Translations under genes and position numbers: made by a program
In this document: piece after piece, positions 48,951 through 58,714 of the stretch
Position numbering within the stretch: the first letter of the stretch is position 1
Layout of the letters: the number at the start of each line of letters is the position of its first letter
Notes under the pieces: model-generated
The model's input: only the letters and a program-made list of their open reading frames with translations
Database searches by the model: none
Told to the model about the DNA's origin: nothing
DNA from: Histomonas meleagridis
Lineage: Eukaryota > Parabasalia > Tritrichomonadida > Dientamoebidae
Assembly: GCA_020186115.1 (NCBI GenBank)
Contig: WSYJ01000060.1
Coordinates: forward strand, 930,001 to 994,000
Reading direction: 5' to 3'
Length of the DNA: 64,000 nt

Positions 48951-49643
48951 TAAAAAAGTAAAAAGTTCATAATAACAATTTGTCTCAATGTAAAGTATTC
49001 GCACGCAACGTAATGAATAACACTCATTTTGTGATGCTGCTATTTGAATGATTTAAAATTTATGAAAATGACGAATGTCATGAAAATATTGACATATCAA
49101 ATTTTGTTATGTTATTGATATTATGAATTATATATATATTTTAAAATGAATGCTGAGATGTATTTGAATTTATCATTTTCAATGGCAAATTTTTTAATTG
49201 ATGACTATTAGCTTGAGAGCATTTAAAAAATACATTTTAGAGTCATTTTATGAATATGTGTTCCAATATAAAGTAATAAACTTCGAAGAGAGTGAAAAAA
49301 ATATATATTATAATTTTGACCAAAAAGCTAATGAAAAAAATTTTCAAATATTGAAGAAGATTTTTGCAAAAGATTATAAAAAAGATGATTTTGCTGTAAG
49401 TATATAAAATTATGAACTCTATTAACAACATATTGTAATAACTATTGTAAAATTTTACAGTATTATATACATTTAACCAGTAGTTTTCAATGAATAAATA
49501 ACAAATAGTTTAAATAAGTTTTGCACCAAACATTTTAATTTTACTCTTACAGGATATGAAAAACATTTATAAGTATCCACAGATTTAAATGATACTGAAA
49601 CTTTTAAAATAAAATAAAAAAAAAAAAAAATAATTAATTAAAT
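48951..49643. other. Intergenic between ankyrin and Hsp70 genes
   Basis: A plus-strand frame from ATG 49201 to 49407 (68 codons, lysine and aromatic rich) cannot be recognised and probably is chance. Ahead of the Hsp70 stop is a run of A of about 15 bases near 49616. Confidence 0.4.
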
Positions 49644-51188
49644 CTATATTTCAAAGTTACATCTTTTCTCTGCGCCCGTTTTTGTATCTTTTGTGTAAAC
49701 CTTTAATATACCTTCTTCATCTACCTTGAACAATATTTTTATTTGTGGTTCTCCGCTTACTCCTCTAAAAATTCCTCTCAATGAAACTGATCCGATATAA
49801 GTGTTTTGATTTACCATTTCTTTTTCACCCGAAAATATTTTAATTTCGACTTTGTCTTGATAATTCGTAGCAGTGGTATAAAGATCTTCTTTCATTGCGG
49901 GTATTTTTTCATTCTTTTTTATTAATGTTTCCATTTTCCCTCCATGCAATTCGACACCTAATGAATGTGATATAACAGAATTTATAGTCACATTGCCCAT
50001 GTTATTAGCTATAATAGCTGCTCCATGAACTACGGCATATTCCATGCTAACATTAGATCTCTGAAATTGTGCTGGATCTTTACCATCAAAAAATTCTTTG
50101 AGAATTTTTTGAACGCATGGAATGTTTGATGACCCTCCGACTAAGATATATTCATCAATTGATTTCTTGGAAAGTTGCTTATCATCTAAAATTTGTTTGA
50201 TCGGATCGAGAATACGATCAAAAAGCATTGAATTTATCTTTTCGAAATCGGAACGAGAAATTTTGCAAGAGAAGTCTTTGCCATTATAAAGTGATGGAAC
50301 CCAAATAGTTGTTTCAAGCCCACATGAAAGAGATATTTTGGCACTCTCACATTTGTCTTTCATGATAAGTTTGGCTCGTTGATCTTGAAGAAAGTCACAA
50401 TTGTATTTATCCTTGAATATTCGCGCAAAATGGTGAATAAGATTATTGTCAAAGTCTTGACCACCAAGGTTTTGATCACCTGCAGTTGCAATAACTTGAC
50501 ATCCAAGTATTTTTTCATCAGTAATAGACTGACTTTTAGTGGCTTCAATAAGAGAAACATCAAGGGTACCACCTCCAAAATCGAATACTAGAATTGTTTT
50601 CTTGGTATCAATGTTTTCATTCATTCCATATGCAATGGCTGCAGCAGTGGGTTCATCAACAATTCTTAACACTTTAAGGCCAGCAAGTTCACCTGCTTTA
50701 CGAGTTAATGCACGTTGGTTGTTATTGAAATCTGCTGGAACAGTAATGACTGCTTCTTCGATATTGGTCGAATAATACTCTCCTGCAGTGTTTTTGAGTT
50801 CTTTAAGAATTATAGCTGAAATTTCTTCTGGTAAACAATTTTTCTTGTATTTATTGTATCGAACTTGTATTTTTGGTATGTTTCCACACCCACGAATAAC
50901 TTTGAATGGCCATACTTTTATGCCTTCTTGAACAACTTTATCTGAATATTTACGTCCAATCATACGTTTAGAATCATATACAAAAGCATTTTCATTATTT
51001 AGTGCTTCATGTTTTGCTACGGTCCCACATAAAATTTCTTCATTTGTAAATGTTACAAATGATGGAATTGATTTTTTAGATACATAATCACCAATAACTT
51101 CAACTTGCCTATTTTTGAATACTCCAACACTACTATATGTAGTTCCAAGATCGATGCCTAATACTAATTTTTCTTTTGGTCTTTTCAT
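49644..51188 (-). CDS. Hsp70-family chaperone lacking the C-terminal lid
   Basis: 514 residues. The ATPase domain (about 1-385) is complete: GIDLGTTYSSVGV, VITVPADFNNNQRALTRKAG, VFDFGGGTLDVSL and ILVGGSSNIPCVQ are all present. The beta-sandwich substrate domain (about 395-510) also reads normally (SHSLGVELHGG, then VSLRGIFRGVSGEPQI). The protein ends there with KRCNFEI, so the alpha-helical lid and the EEVD or targeting tail of ordinary Hsp70 (about 650 residues) are absent. There is no signal peptide, so it is probably cytosolic. Lid-less Hsp70s such as HSPA14/Ssz1 work with ribosomes, and that is one possible role. It may also be a trichomonad-specific duplicate. It is divergently paired with the roadblock gene. 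Confidence 0.88.
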   Translation of the reverse strand: MKRPKEKLVLGIDLGTTYSSVGVFKNRQVEVIGDYVSKKSIPSFVTFTNEEILCGTVAKHEALNNENAFVYDSKRMIGRKYSDKVVQEGIKVWPFKVIRGCGNIPKIQVRYNKYKKNCLPEEISAIILKELKNTAGEYYSTNIEEAVITVPADFNNNQRALTRKAGELAGLKVLRIVDEPTAAAIAYGMNENIDTKKTILVFDFGGGTLDVSLIEATKSQSITDEKILGCQVIATAGDQNLGGQDFDNNLIHHFARIFKDKYNCDFLQDQRAKLIMKDKCESAKISLSCGLETTIWVPSLYNGKDFSCKISRSDFEKINSMLFDRILDPIKQILDDKQLSKKSIDEYILVGGSSNIPCVQKILKEFFDGKDPAQFQRSNVSMEYAVVHGAAIIANNMGNVTINSVISHSLGVELHGGKMETLIKKNEKIPAMKEDLYTTATNYQDKVEIKIFSGEKEMVNQNTYIGSVSLRGIFRGVSGEPQIKILFKVDEEGILKVYTKDTKTGAEKRCNFEI

Positions 51189-51296
51189 AAAAATGTGATT
51201 AAAAATGCCGTTTCAGGCATAATAATTTTAACGTGCGCTCGTGACCGTTTACTTGGAAAGAGCACGTTTTCTTATTAACGTATATTTTATATCAAG
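51189..51296. promoter_or_regulatory. 108-bp bidirectional promoter, Hsp70-like / roadblock
   Basis: The two genes start on opposite strands only 108 bases apart. The gap holds AACGTGCGC (51230-51238, the complement of GCGCACGTT before the TBCCD1-like gene), GACCGTTTA (51243-51251), GCACGTTTT (near 51261) and TTAACGTA. A small stem, ATGCC/GGCAT, lies at 51205-51220. Confidence 0.55.
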
Positions 51297-51605
51297 ATGA
51301 GCGCAGAACTTGATATAATCATGAAAGGACTTGGAAACCAACCTGGTGTAATTGGTACAATGGTTATCAATTCATGTGGCCTACCTATTCGGACGACATT
51401 TAAAGAAGCTGAATCAATTCATTATGCTTCTCTTGTATCAGAATTTTTCAGGAAAACAAGGAGTTCTGTTGAACCACTCATGGATGGAACCCCTATTGAT
51501 ACAATTCGTATTCGGTCAAATAAAGAAGAAATTATTATTATCCCAGATACCAAAGTTGATGCGATTTTGATTGTTGTACAAGATGCTTCTGAGGAAGCAA
51601 ACTAG
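51297..51605 (+). CDS. Roadblock/LC7 dynein light chain
   Basis: 102 residues, the normal family length. The roadblock fold is clear: an N-terminal helix, GVIGTMVINSCGLPIRTTF as the central beta hairpin, then YASLVSEFFRKTRSSVEP as the long helix, and TIRIRSNKEEIIIIPD with the final strand ILIVVQDA. DYNLRB proteins dimerise and bind the dynein intermediate chain in cytoplasmic and axonemal motors. Given the flagellate host and nearby flagellar genes, either motor is possible. The ATG is the first in frame. Confidence 0.92.
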   Translation: MSAELDIIMKGLGNQPGVIGTMVINSCGLPIRTTFKEAESIHYASLVSEFFRKTRSSVEPLMDGTPIDTIRIRSNKEEIIIIPDTKVDAILIVVQDASEEAN

Positions 51606-51840
51606 TGGTACTGCTTTTTGTCTTCAACTAAATAAATGTTCCCGTCATTAGTTTTCAATTCCATTTGCCATGACAAAAATTCTTTATTAATTCTATCAGA
51701 AAGAAAGAGTTTTAAGTGTCTTATAAGGGTTTAAACAGATTTTTCAATAAAGTAAAGAGGGAAAAAAACAAAGCAACTGTATTTACAAATATCTAATTGA
51801 TGAAATAGTTTGGAAAGTACAATGAAAAATAAAAAAAAAT

Positions 51841-52377
51841 TTACTTAGCTGCAGCAGCTTTTTTTTCTCTCATTCTGCGACTACGAGCACGACGAGCAGC
51901 AATTTGTTGTTGAAGGTTCTTTTCTCGTTCATTTTCAACTTTAAGAGTATGAATGTGCTCCATCAAAACGCGTTTGTTACGAAATTCGTTACCTTTAGCC
52001 TTAAGATATAATTTGCGATAAAGATGTGAATCGATTTCTTTCTTCTGCTTGAAATCCCTGAGTGTGCGGCGGAGAACGCGGATACGGCGGATCCATTGCC
52101 ACTTTGAATTAAGGCGTGCATTACGTGTACCACGGCGCTTACCGTAACCCCTATGACGACCAAGGCGTTTAGCAAGAACACGTTTTGTGTGGCGTGCACT
52201 TGAATGCATTGCAACAGGTCGACGAACAATAATTCCATCACCAACTAATTTTCTGATTTGCTGTCTAGAGTTAGCCATTGCAATCGTAGATATTTCAGTT
52301 TCATCCATCCAAACACGGCCGACACCGCAATTAAGAACAGAAGCAGCTAATCTTTTTTGGAGCTTTAAGCTGGACAT
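51841..52377 (-). CDS. RPL19: 60S ribosomal protein L19 (eL19)
   Basis: 178 residues, strongly basic. It matches eL19 throughout: [56 protein letters not shown] and [16 protein letters not shown]. It is a structural component of the large ribosomal subunit. The C-terminal helix is shorter than in animals (196 residues). The open frame extends three codons upstream only through a TTG. The ATG at 52377 gives the conserved MSSLKLQ start. CCTTT stands 10 bases before it, resembling the M5 motif of trichomonad promoters. The stop lies close to TAAA. Confidence 0.97.
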   Translation of the reverse strand: MSSLKLQKRLAASVLNCGVGRVWMDETEISTIAMANSRQQIRKLVGDGIIVRRPVAMHSSARHTKRVLAKRLGRHRGYGKRRGTRNARLNSKWQWIRRIRVLRRTLRDFKQKKEIDSHLYRKLYLKAKGNEFRNKRVLMEHIHTLKVENEREKNLQQQIAARRARSRRMREKKAAAAK

Positions 52378-52387
52378 CTTTGTCAAA

Positions 52388-52435
52388 GGCCATTAAAAGC
52401 CGTTTTTCGAATTGAAAAAGATATTATAACCGCTA
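52388..52435 (-). promoter_or_regulatory. Promoter elements of the L19 gene
   Basis: CCTTT sits directly upstream of the start codon, on the gene's strand. AGCCGTTT (52398-52405) and AACCGCTA (52428-52435), read on the plus strand, both fit the degenerate M3-type consensus. Confidence 0.4.
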
Positions 52436-52641
52436 CAAATCCCTTAAACGTCTTTTAGTAAACAAGTTTTAATCGTTTTTTGCTACAGACAGACCTTGTC
52501 AATTACATTTAAAATTATGAGAAATGTTATGTAAAAATTCTCCATTAAGCAATGATAAATCTTCAAGTTACAACACTTTACCGAAAAATATTTTATGCGC
52601 ATTTAGTTATGTAATCAGATTTAAATTAAATTTAATTTTAT

Positions 52642-55600
52642 TTATGTAAAGTATGTATTTATTGGCTCACCAATACTATTTTCTATGCTTTGTATTGTTT
52701 CTCTAGCGATCACATCAACGTCACCTTTAGCATATTCAGCGCATTCAGCCAAATAAGGAACCAACTCTGGTAACAAACCAGTTAATTCACCACCGATTAC
52801 TTTAAATTCTTCATCTACTATTTTCATAGCGCCAATTTTAATTCTCGAGTCATCATTTTTCATCATTTCTATTAATTGAAGATTTGCACTTCTCCATAAC
52901 ATTTCATCTTTCGTTGTATCCATTAAAGCAGTGAAAGCAGGTGCTATACTTAATATGATCAATTTAATATATTCGTCTACATTTGTTACAACTTTATTAG
53001 CATGTATGATAATCGCATTTAATACACTATTAAATCTATCAGCATCAAAGAAATCGTCATCAGCATATTGTGCCATAATTTGTATTAATTGTAAACATTC
53101 TATTGTAAGTTGTCTTTCATTAAATAGAGAATCATTTGTTTCATTTAAGAATGGTAAAATTATAGGTAATATTGATCCATAAAACTTCGAAATTGATTTT
53201 TGTAATCCTTGTAAAATAGCATTTTCAGTACGTACAAAGAATAATCTATTAGTAATATAATCCTCTTGATTATGATCCATAATTTTTTCGAAGAATTCTG
53301 TAAACTTATTTAAGTTATCTGTAAGTAAACTTTCATTTAATTGTGTTAAGAATGTACAAAATGCAGAGATAATTGCATCTTGGAATTGTATCATTATATC
53401 CCAATCTTCATAACTTGTATTAAATGCTAATAAGAAGAACTTACAAATGCTTTGATGATTATCTTCGAAATCATCTTTGTTTGTATGAATAATATTATTT
53501 TGGAATGCTTTAAATAATAATATTATTGAATTTGGATTTTGTTTATTATTTGAAAACGCTCTGATAAATGGCATAAGTAATGCATTAATATCTGTTGTTG
53601 TAGTAATTGCTTCAAATGAATCTTTAACCATTTGATATAAATCAGTGTTTAACACAAATGGTGATAACAAATCAGTCCAAATTTGTGGTAATTGTTGAAT
53701 ACAAAAGTTTGGTGATGTCTTTAATAATAAACAAATTGATGCTGTTGTAGATGATAAAAGTTTTTCGATTGATTCACTAACTATAAATGAATATAAACTT
53801 GAAGCAAATATGATAACTTTTGGAAATACTTCATATAAAACTAAATTAAATCGTTCAATCGAAGTAGCAAAGAAACATAACGCTTGAACTTGATTAGGAA
53901 TTGTATAATAATTTGTATTAACTCCATCTAATATTACTTTAATGACACTTATTAATTTAGATGAATCTGATTGATCAATACAATTTGTAATTTCTGATAA
54001 CATTAATAAGTTCTTTTCTAATGATTTATATTCTTTAATTTCTTTTTGAAGGACTGGTAATAATTTAATATATAATGATGAAGGTTCATTAGTAATTCGT
54101 TGATGAAATATTGGATATATATCGATATCAGATGGTATAAATTCAATTAATAATTTAATGAAATCGGTGATACTAAATGAATCCCAAGTCTTTTGTATGA
54201 AACCTTGAACATCAATTTTCTTAGATAATAATTGGAATAATTTTAATAATTGTGTTGATAATGGTGGTAATTGTATTTCTAATATGAAATCAATACAATC
54301 AGTATCAGTTTCAAGTAATTTAATTAATATTTGTAAGATTTGTTGTGGTGATAATTGTTCAATTAATAATAATGAAAAATCATTTTGTTTATATCTTAAT
54401 AATGATTGAAATATTTTATATGAATCATTACCTAATGAATTAATACTATGTAACATTATTTGTGATGCTCGATCTAATGAAAAATTATTAATATTCGATG
54501 AAAAGAAATCTAATAATTCATCAATTGTATTAGTTTTAGATAAAATTGGTAATATTGATGATAATAATTGTTTAATTTTGTTTAAGTTGGCTGTATCATC
54601 TATAAATAATGTTGACGTTGATAATGTAGTAAATAATTTTTGTGAATGTTTAGCAACAACTTCAGGTGATATTGTTGCTAATTCTTGAATAAGTCTTAAT
54701 GCTGATGAATGAATATGTGGTGATGTAGAATCAGATAAAGATGATAATATTACATCAAAATTATCTAATAAATATTTTGATGAATTCTCTAAACAAAGTG
54801 TTAAACATGGGAATATTAAATTTTGTGATTTTTTAGTTTTAAGGATTTCAAAGAATTCTGGTAATAATTTTTCGATATTTGTAATTTGATGAGATAAAGG
54901 TATTAATTCTAATATTAAATTTGTTGGTAATATTAATGCTTTTGATTTCATTTTATTAAAACTCTCTTTAAATATCTTTGGTGGTTCTAATTCCATTGTT
55001 TGAATTAAAATAATTTTATCTTTTGATTGGAAAATAGGCTTTAATATATTTGCATCAAATGATTGACTTAAAAAGAATTCAGTAAATGATTGTGAATAAA
55101 ACTTCGGATATAAACATACTGGTGGTAATATAGTTGTTATTTTATCAATAGATAAAAATGGTATAACTGCTTTAAGTATACTAGAATTCATTGAATTTAA
55201 CGCCAATTCTTTAAGTTGTTCATTTTCAGGATATTCTTTTAAGAATTCATATAATATTTGTGGTGTTTCATCATCATTTATAAAATTAGGTAATACATTA
55301 ATTACTCCTTGATCATGTGTTAAATTCCAAAACCTTAAACAACCTTTTGATGTGATAATATTCGACCAAATGTTATCAAGTAATTCACGACTTTTAGGAT
55401 TATTTGATATCGATTTAAAAACTGTTTGTAATAATCTTTCATCTGATTTGAAATATTGTGATTGTCTTAAAATAGTTGTTAATATATATTTTAATTCTTT
55501 GTTCTTTAATGGTATTGATCTAAGTATTAAAATTGCTTGATCAATATGTTCTAAATATGTTAATGATATATAAGTAATTGGTAATATTTCAAATATGTTT

Positions 55601-57618
55601 TCGACTTTAGGTGCAATTACTTGGAAATAATTTAATATATTTGTTCGAATTCGTTTTTGTTGATCTGTAGTTCGTTCAAATGCTTCTCGAATTATTGCTT
55701 TGTTCTTTATGTTCTTAATAATAAATGCTATACATTTTAATGATGGAAAATCAAAGATTTTTTGTACTGTTTCAATTGGTAATTCATTATTTAAAGAATA
55801 TTCATTTATTAAATATAAAATTAATGCTGATTGTGCTTCAGTTGTATTAAATGGTATATCTTTTGTTTCATTTAACTGTTCTATTATTGACATAACTTTA
55901 TTAAATCTCATCTTTCGAATTGGTAAATAATTTAATAATACAGTAGTATCATTATTTTTAATTGAGTTAATTACAGCAAATGGAAATGAATCAATATTCG
56001 GTAATTCTTCTTGGCTAACAAAGAAATTAATAATTTCCGAATTAGTTGAAGGAATCCCATTAAAAAATGGAGCGATTCCATTTCCATACTGATTTAATGC
56101 TTTATTTAATTTAATTGAAAAATCACTATCATCAATAAATATATTATCAACCAAATATTTCAATAAGTTTTCAGGTGCTCTTCCTTCGAAATATTGAAGA
56201 ATTGGTATAATTGCATCAGTTTGATTATGATTTTGTGAAATTACTAATGAATTAACTACTTGTTTAGAAGCTATTTCATATGGTAACTCTGGATTAGAAT
56301 ATAATGATGCTAAGTTTTCAGGATTAGAAAGTTGATTAATTAAATTATGTGGTGATATTTGAGATGGATCAATTTTAACATTCGATTTATTTAATGCTTC
56401 AAGTACTTCAGTTGTAACAGATGTTGGATAATGTGAAACAATTGATTGAATAAGTTCTTGTGAATATTCTGTTTCATTATAATTTTGTGAGATATTTAAC
56501 ATTAATAATGTTGATGTCTCATCAAAAAATGAAGTTTCTAATATTGCAATAAGTGAACGAATTAAATCGTCATTTGTTAAATTGGAGGAAATTGTTTTGA
56601 TACAACTCTCAACAAATTTTCGTAATTCATATTTCTTAGAAAGTTGATCAAGTTCTTGAAGATGATGACCAAGCGCACTAATAAATCCAACCGATGGCGG
56701 CGTATCGGAATGCTCTGAAAAATAAACGGCCGCTAAAAACATTGAATTAAAGTGGTTATGAAGTAAATCAATGTTTTGATGTATTAATTGCGAAAATGTT
56801 TTCAAGATTTGTTGATTCAGTTGTTGTTTCTCATTGACAGAACAAACAGCCATAAGTGTGTAAGGGGCTAAAGCTGGGTCTTCAGAATTAAGTGATGATT
56901 TACATGAATCTATAATTGATCGTATTATAATGTCATTGGTTGTTTCTAAGGCTAACTCTGTAAATAAAACGCCTACAAAAGAGGCAAACGTGCCTCGGGG
57001 ATGAGTGATGGCAAATTTATTTGCTGATCCAACAATCCATTGAAAGAGAACTGGTCGACTATTAATCCAATCTTTAAGTATTTTACGTGACATTGGTTTC
57101 TTGGACAATGCAACTGAACCAAAAGGTCTTAATATTTTGAATTCATGTGGTAATGCTTTAAATGGAATTGTTTGAAGAACTCTTGTAAAAAATGAAGTTT
57201 CAAGGTAAGGAAGGATTGTTAAAATTAAAATAGATGGGCATAATCTATTAACAGCAAAGTGTTGAATTAAATATTCAAGAATCTGAACTGTTTCTGGAAG
57301 TAATATGTAATCTGAAATTAAGTAAAGTAAGTTCTCAATTTCATCAAATATCTGTTGATTTTCACTTGCTGTTAAAAACAAAGGATCAATTTGTGAATTT
57401 GCATATGAAAAAATAGAATTTTCAAATTCGCTTAGCCTTGGTTCCTTTTCTTGCAATTTAACAAATCCTTGATAACCAATTTGGTAAAATGTATCTGAAT
57501 CAATAAAAGATGCTTCTTTTGGATCGAAAATTAATGATTGCTTTGTTTTGCGAGCACCAGACTCATCCTTAGGTCTTGATTGATATTCAATTAACTGACG
57601 GTCTAATGCTGAAGACAT
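52642..57618 (-). CDS. UTP10: UTP10/HEATR1, U3 snoRNP-associated HEAT protein
   Basis: 1658 residues of helical HEAT-type repeats, close to yeast Utp10 (1769) and below human HEATR1 (2144). The N terminus follows Utp10: SSALDRQLIEYQSRPKDES, a segment on loading the basic KQSLIFDPKEA stretch, then TVQILEYLIQHFAVNRLCP and LPYLETSFFTRVLQTI, as in the U3P10 domain. The C-terminal region (for example LIEMMKNDDSRIKIGAMKI, then LLPELVPYLAECAEY) fits the BP28 C-terminal domain. Utp10 is part of t-UTP/UTP-A, needed for rRNA transcription and early 18S processing in the nucleolus. The long middle is poorly conserved and rich in Ile, Leu and Asn. The ATG follows an AACCGTTG element by about 20 bases. 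Confidence 0.85.
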   Translation of the reverse strand: MSSALDRQLIEYQSRPKDESGARKTKQSLIFDPKEASFIDSDTFYQIGYQGFVKLQEKEPRLSEFENSIFSYANSQIDPLFLTASENQQIFDEIENLLYLISDYILLPETVQILEYLIQHFAVNRLCPSILILTILPYLETSFFTRVLQTIPFKALPHEFKILRPFGSVALSKKPMSRKILKDWINSRPVLFQWIVGSANKFAITHPRGTFASFVGVLFTELALETTNDIIIRSIIDSCKSSLNSEDPALAPYTLMAVCSVNEKQQLNQQILKTFSQLIHQNIDLLHNHFNSMFLAAVYFSEHSDTPPSVGFISALGHHLQELDQLSKKYELRKFVESCIKTISSNLTNDDLIRSLIAILETSFFDETSTLLMLNISQNYNETEYSQELIQSIVSHYPTSVTTEVLEALNKSNVKIDPSQISPHNLINQLSNPENLASLYSNPELPYEIASKQVVNSLVISQNHNQTDAIIPILQYFEGRAPENLLKYLVDNIFIDDSDFSIKLNKALNQYGNGIAPFFNGIPSTNSEIINFFVSQEELPNIDSFPFAVINSIKNNDTTVLLNYLPIRKMRFNKVMSIIEQLNETKDIPFNTTEAQSALILYLINEYSLNNELPIETVQKIFDFPSLKCIAFIIKNIKNKAIIREAFERTTDQQKRIRTNILNYFQVIAPKVENIFEILPITYISLTYLEHIDQAILILRSIPLKNKELKYILTTILRQSQYFKSDERLLQTVFKSISNNPKSRELLDNIWSNIITSKGCLRFWNLTHDQGVINVLPNFINDDETPQILYEFLKEYPENEQLKELALNSMNSSILKAVIPFLSIDKITTILPPVCLYPKFYSQSFTEFFLSQSFDANILKPIFQSKDKIILIQTMELEPPKIFKESFNKMKSKALILPTNLILELIPLSHQITNIEKLLPEFFEILKTKKSQNLIFPCLTLCLENSSKYLLDNFDVILSSLSDSTSPHIHSSALRLIQELATISPEVVAKHSQKLFTTLSTSTLFIDDTANLNKIKQLLSSILPILSKTNTIDELLDFFSSNINNFSLDRASQIMLHSINSLGNDSYKIFQSLLRYKQNDFSLLLIEQLSPQQILQILIKLLETDTDCIDFILEIQLPPLSTQLLKLFQLLSKKIDVQGFIQKTWDSFSITDFIKLLIEFIPSDIDIYPIFHQRITNEPSSLYIKLLPVLQKEIKEYKSLEKNLLMLSEITNCIDQSDSSKLISVIKVILDGVNTNYYTIPNQVQALCFFATSIERFNLVLYEVFPKVIIFASSLYSFIVSESIEKLLSSTTASICLLLKTSPNFCIQQLPQIWTDLLSPFVLNTDLYQMVKDSFEAITTTTDINALLMPFIRAFSNNKQNPNSIILLFKAFQNNIIHTNKDDFEDNHQSICKFFLLAFNTSYEDWDIMIQFQDAIISAFCTFLTQLNESLLTDNLNKFTEFFEKIMDHNQEDYITNRLFFVRTENAILQGLQKSISKFYGSILPIILPFLNETNDSLFNERQLTIECLQLIQIMAQYADDDFFDADRFNSVLNAIIIHANKVVTNVDEYIKLIILSIAPAFTALMDTTKDEMLWRSANLQLIEMMKNDDSRIKIGAMKIVDEEFKVIGGELTGLLPELVPYLAECAEYAKGDVDVIARETIQSIENSIGEPINTYFT

Positions 57619-58714
57619 TTTTAAAGACCAACAGAAAAACCGTTGGTCATGTACTGAACCAAAATCTTGACTCAGCTTCTCTAAACTCGCTAATTAAGCA
57701 AAAATAAACACAAATAACCAATACGCTGAAACATTTATAATATATATTGATATTAAAGTTCGATTTTATAAAAAAAATTAACTATTAATTTTGTAAATAA
57801 TTTTTTAATCTATTAATTTTAGAGCAAACATCTTAAATACGAAAACATTCTTGTATGAATTTTTTTATTAAACAAATAAATTCTAATAGAAAAAAAAAAT
57901 CAAAAGAAAAAATTTTTAAGCAAAATCCTATATGTAAACCGTTAAAAATACAGCGATGCCAATAGCTTTCTTCTTATAAGATTTCTTTTAAGTTTGAAAA
58001 TATATTTCATATGAATTATTAATGTTAAAAATTCATTTTCAAATATAAAATTCAAATTTATAATAAGATAATAATATTTTAATGCTGCATATATTTTTTG
58101 AATTTTCAAAAGATGAGACCAGAATTGTTAGGTTTATATAGGTGTGATTGTTTAACGTCTTTAAACGTCCTCAAAACGTTCTATAAAGAAAAAAATCACA
58201 AACGTTATCGTTTTCTCAAGCTCAATAAGGAATTTCAAACAGGTTGATAAATTATCCAAATTTTTATCTCCTGTGTTTATTGTATTAATATCATCACTAG
58301 GCATAGCTATTGATATCATAAAAGGTATCTGTTCACATTACTGTAATAAACGGTCAGAAGTTACACAATTAAATCAATTCAATACATATTCATTCCAAAA
58401 AATTTTTTGTGGTATCACAGATAAGCATTCAATAATTAAGCAAGTTGTTAATAGATACATTTTCAATTTTTAAATATTCGTATTACTTGCAAAACATAAA
58501 AACTTTTGCTAAATCTGATTTAATTAAATTAAACGAAAGGAAATAAATTAAAAAAAAAAAATTGTAACTTTATTAATAAAACCATATTAATCAATAGCAT
58601 TATTACCTAAATTTTTGATTAATTTCATTCTTTCCTGAACTTTATTAAAACATTATCCTTATTATTGGCTTGAAGAAGTCAAAATCACTAATTTAAATAT
58701 TTACCATTGGTTTT
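57619..58714. other. 1.1-kb gene-free region with clustered AACGT elements
   Basis: No ATG-started credible frame. Between 58151 and 58216 the sequence carries TAACGTC, AAACGTCC, AAACGTTC and AAACGTTATCG, like a promoter without a gene. The following open frame (58273-58473) begins with GTG and is not recognised. A short noncoding RNA or gene relic is possible. Confidence 0.45.

Noticed and set aside
49201-49407. 68-codon lysine-rich frame
   Set aside because: No homology recognised, no promoter element; likely chance.
52378-52386. Extended L19 start
   Set aside because: The first codon would be TTG; the family starts at the ATG at 52377.
58273-58473. Possible 66-codon gene
   Set aside because: It starts with GTG and has no recognisable content.
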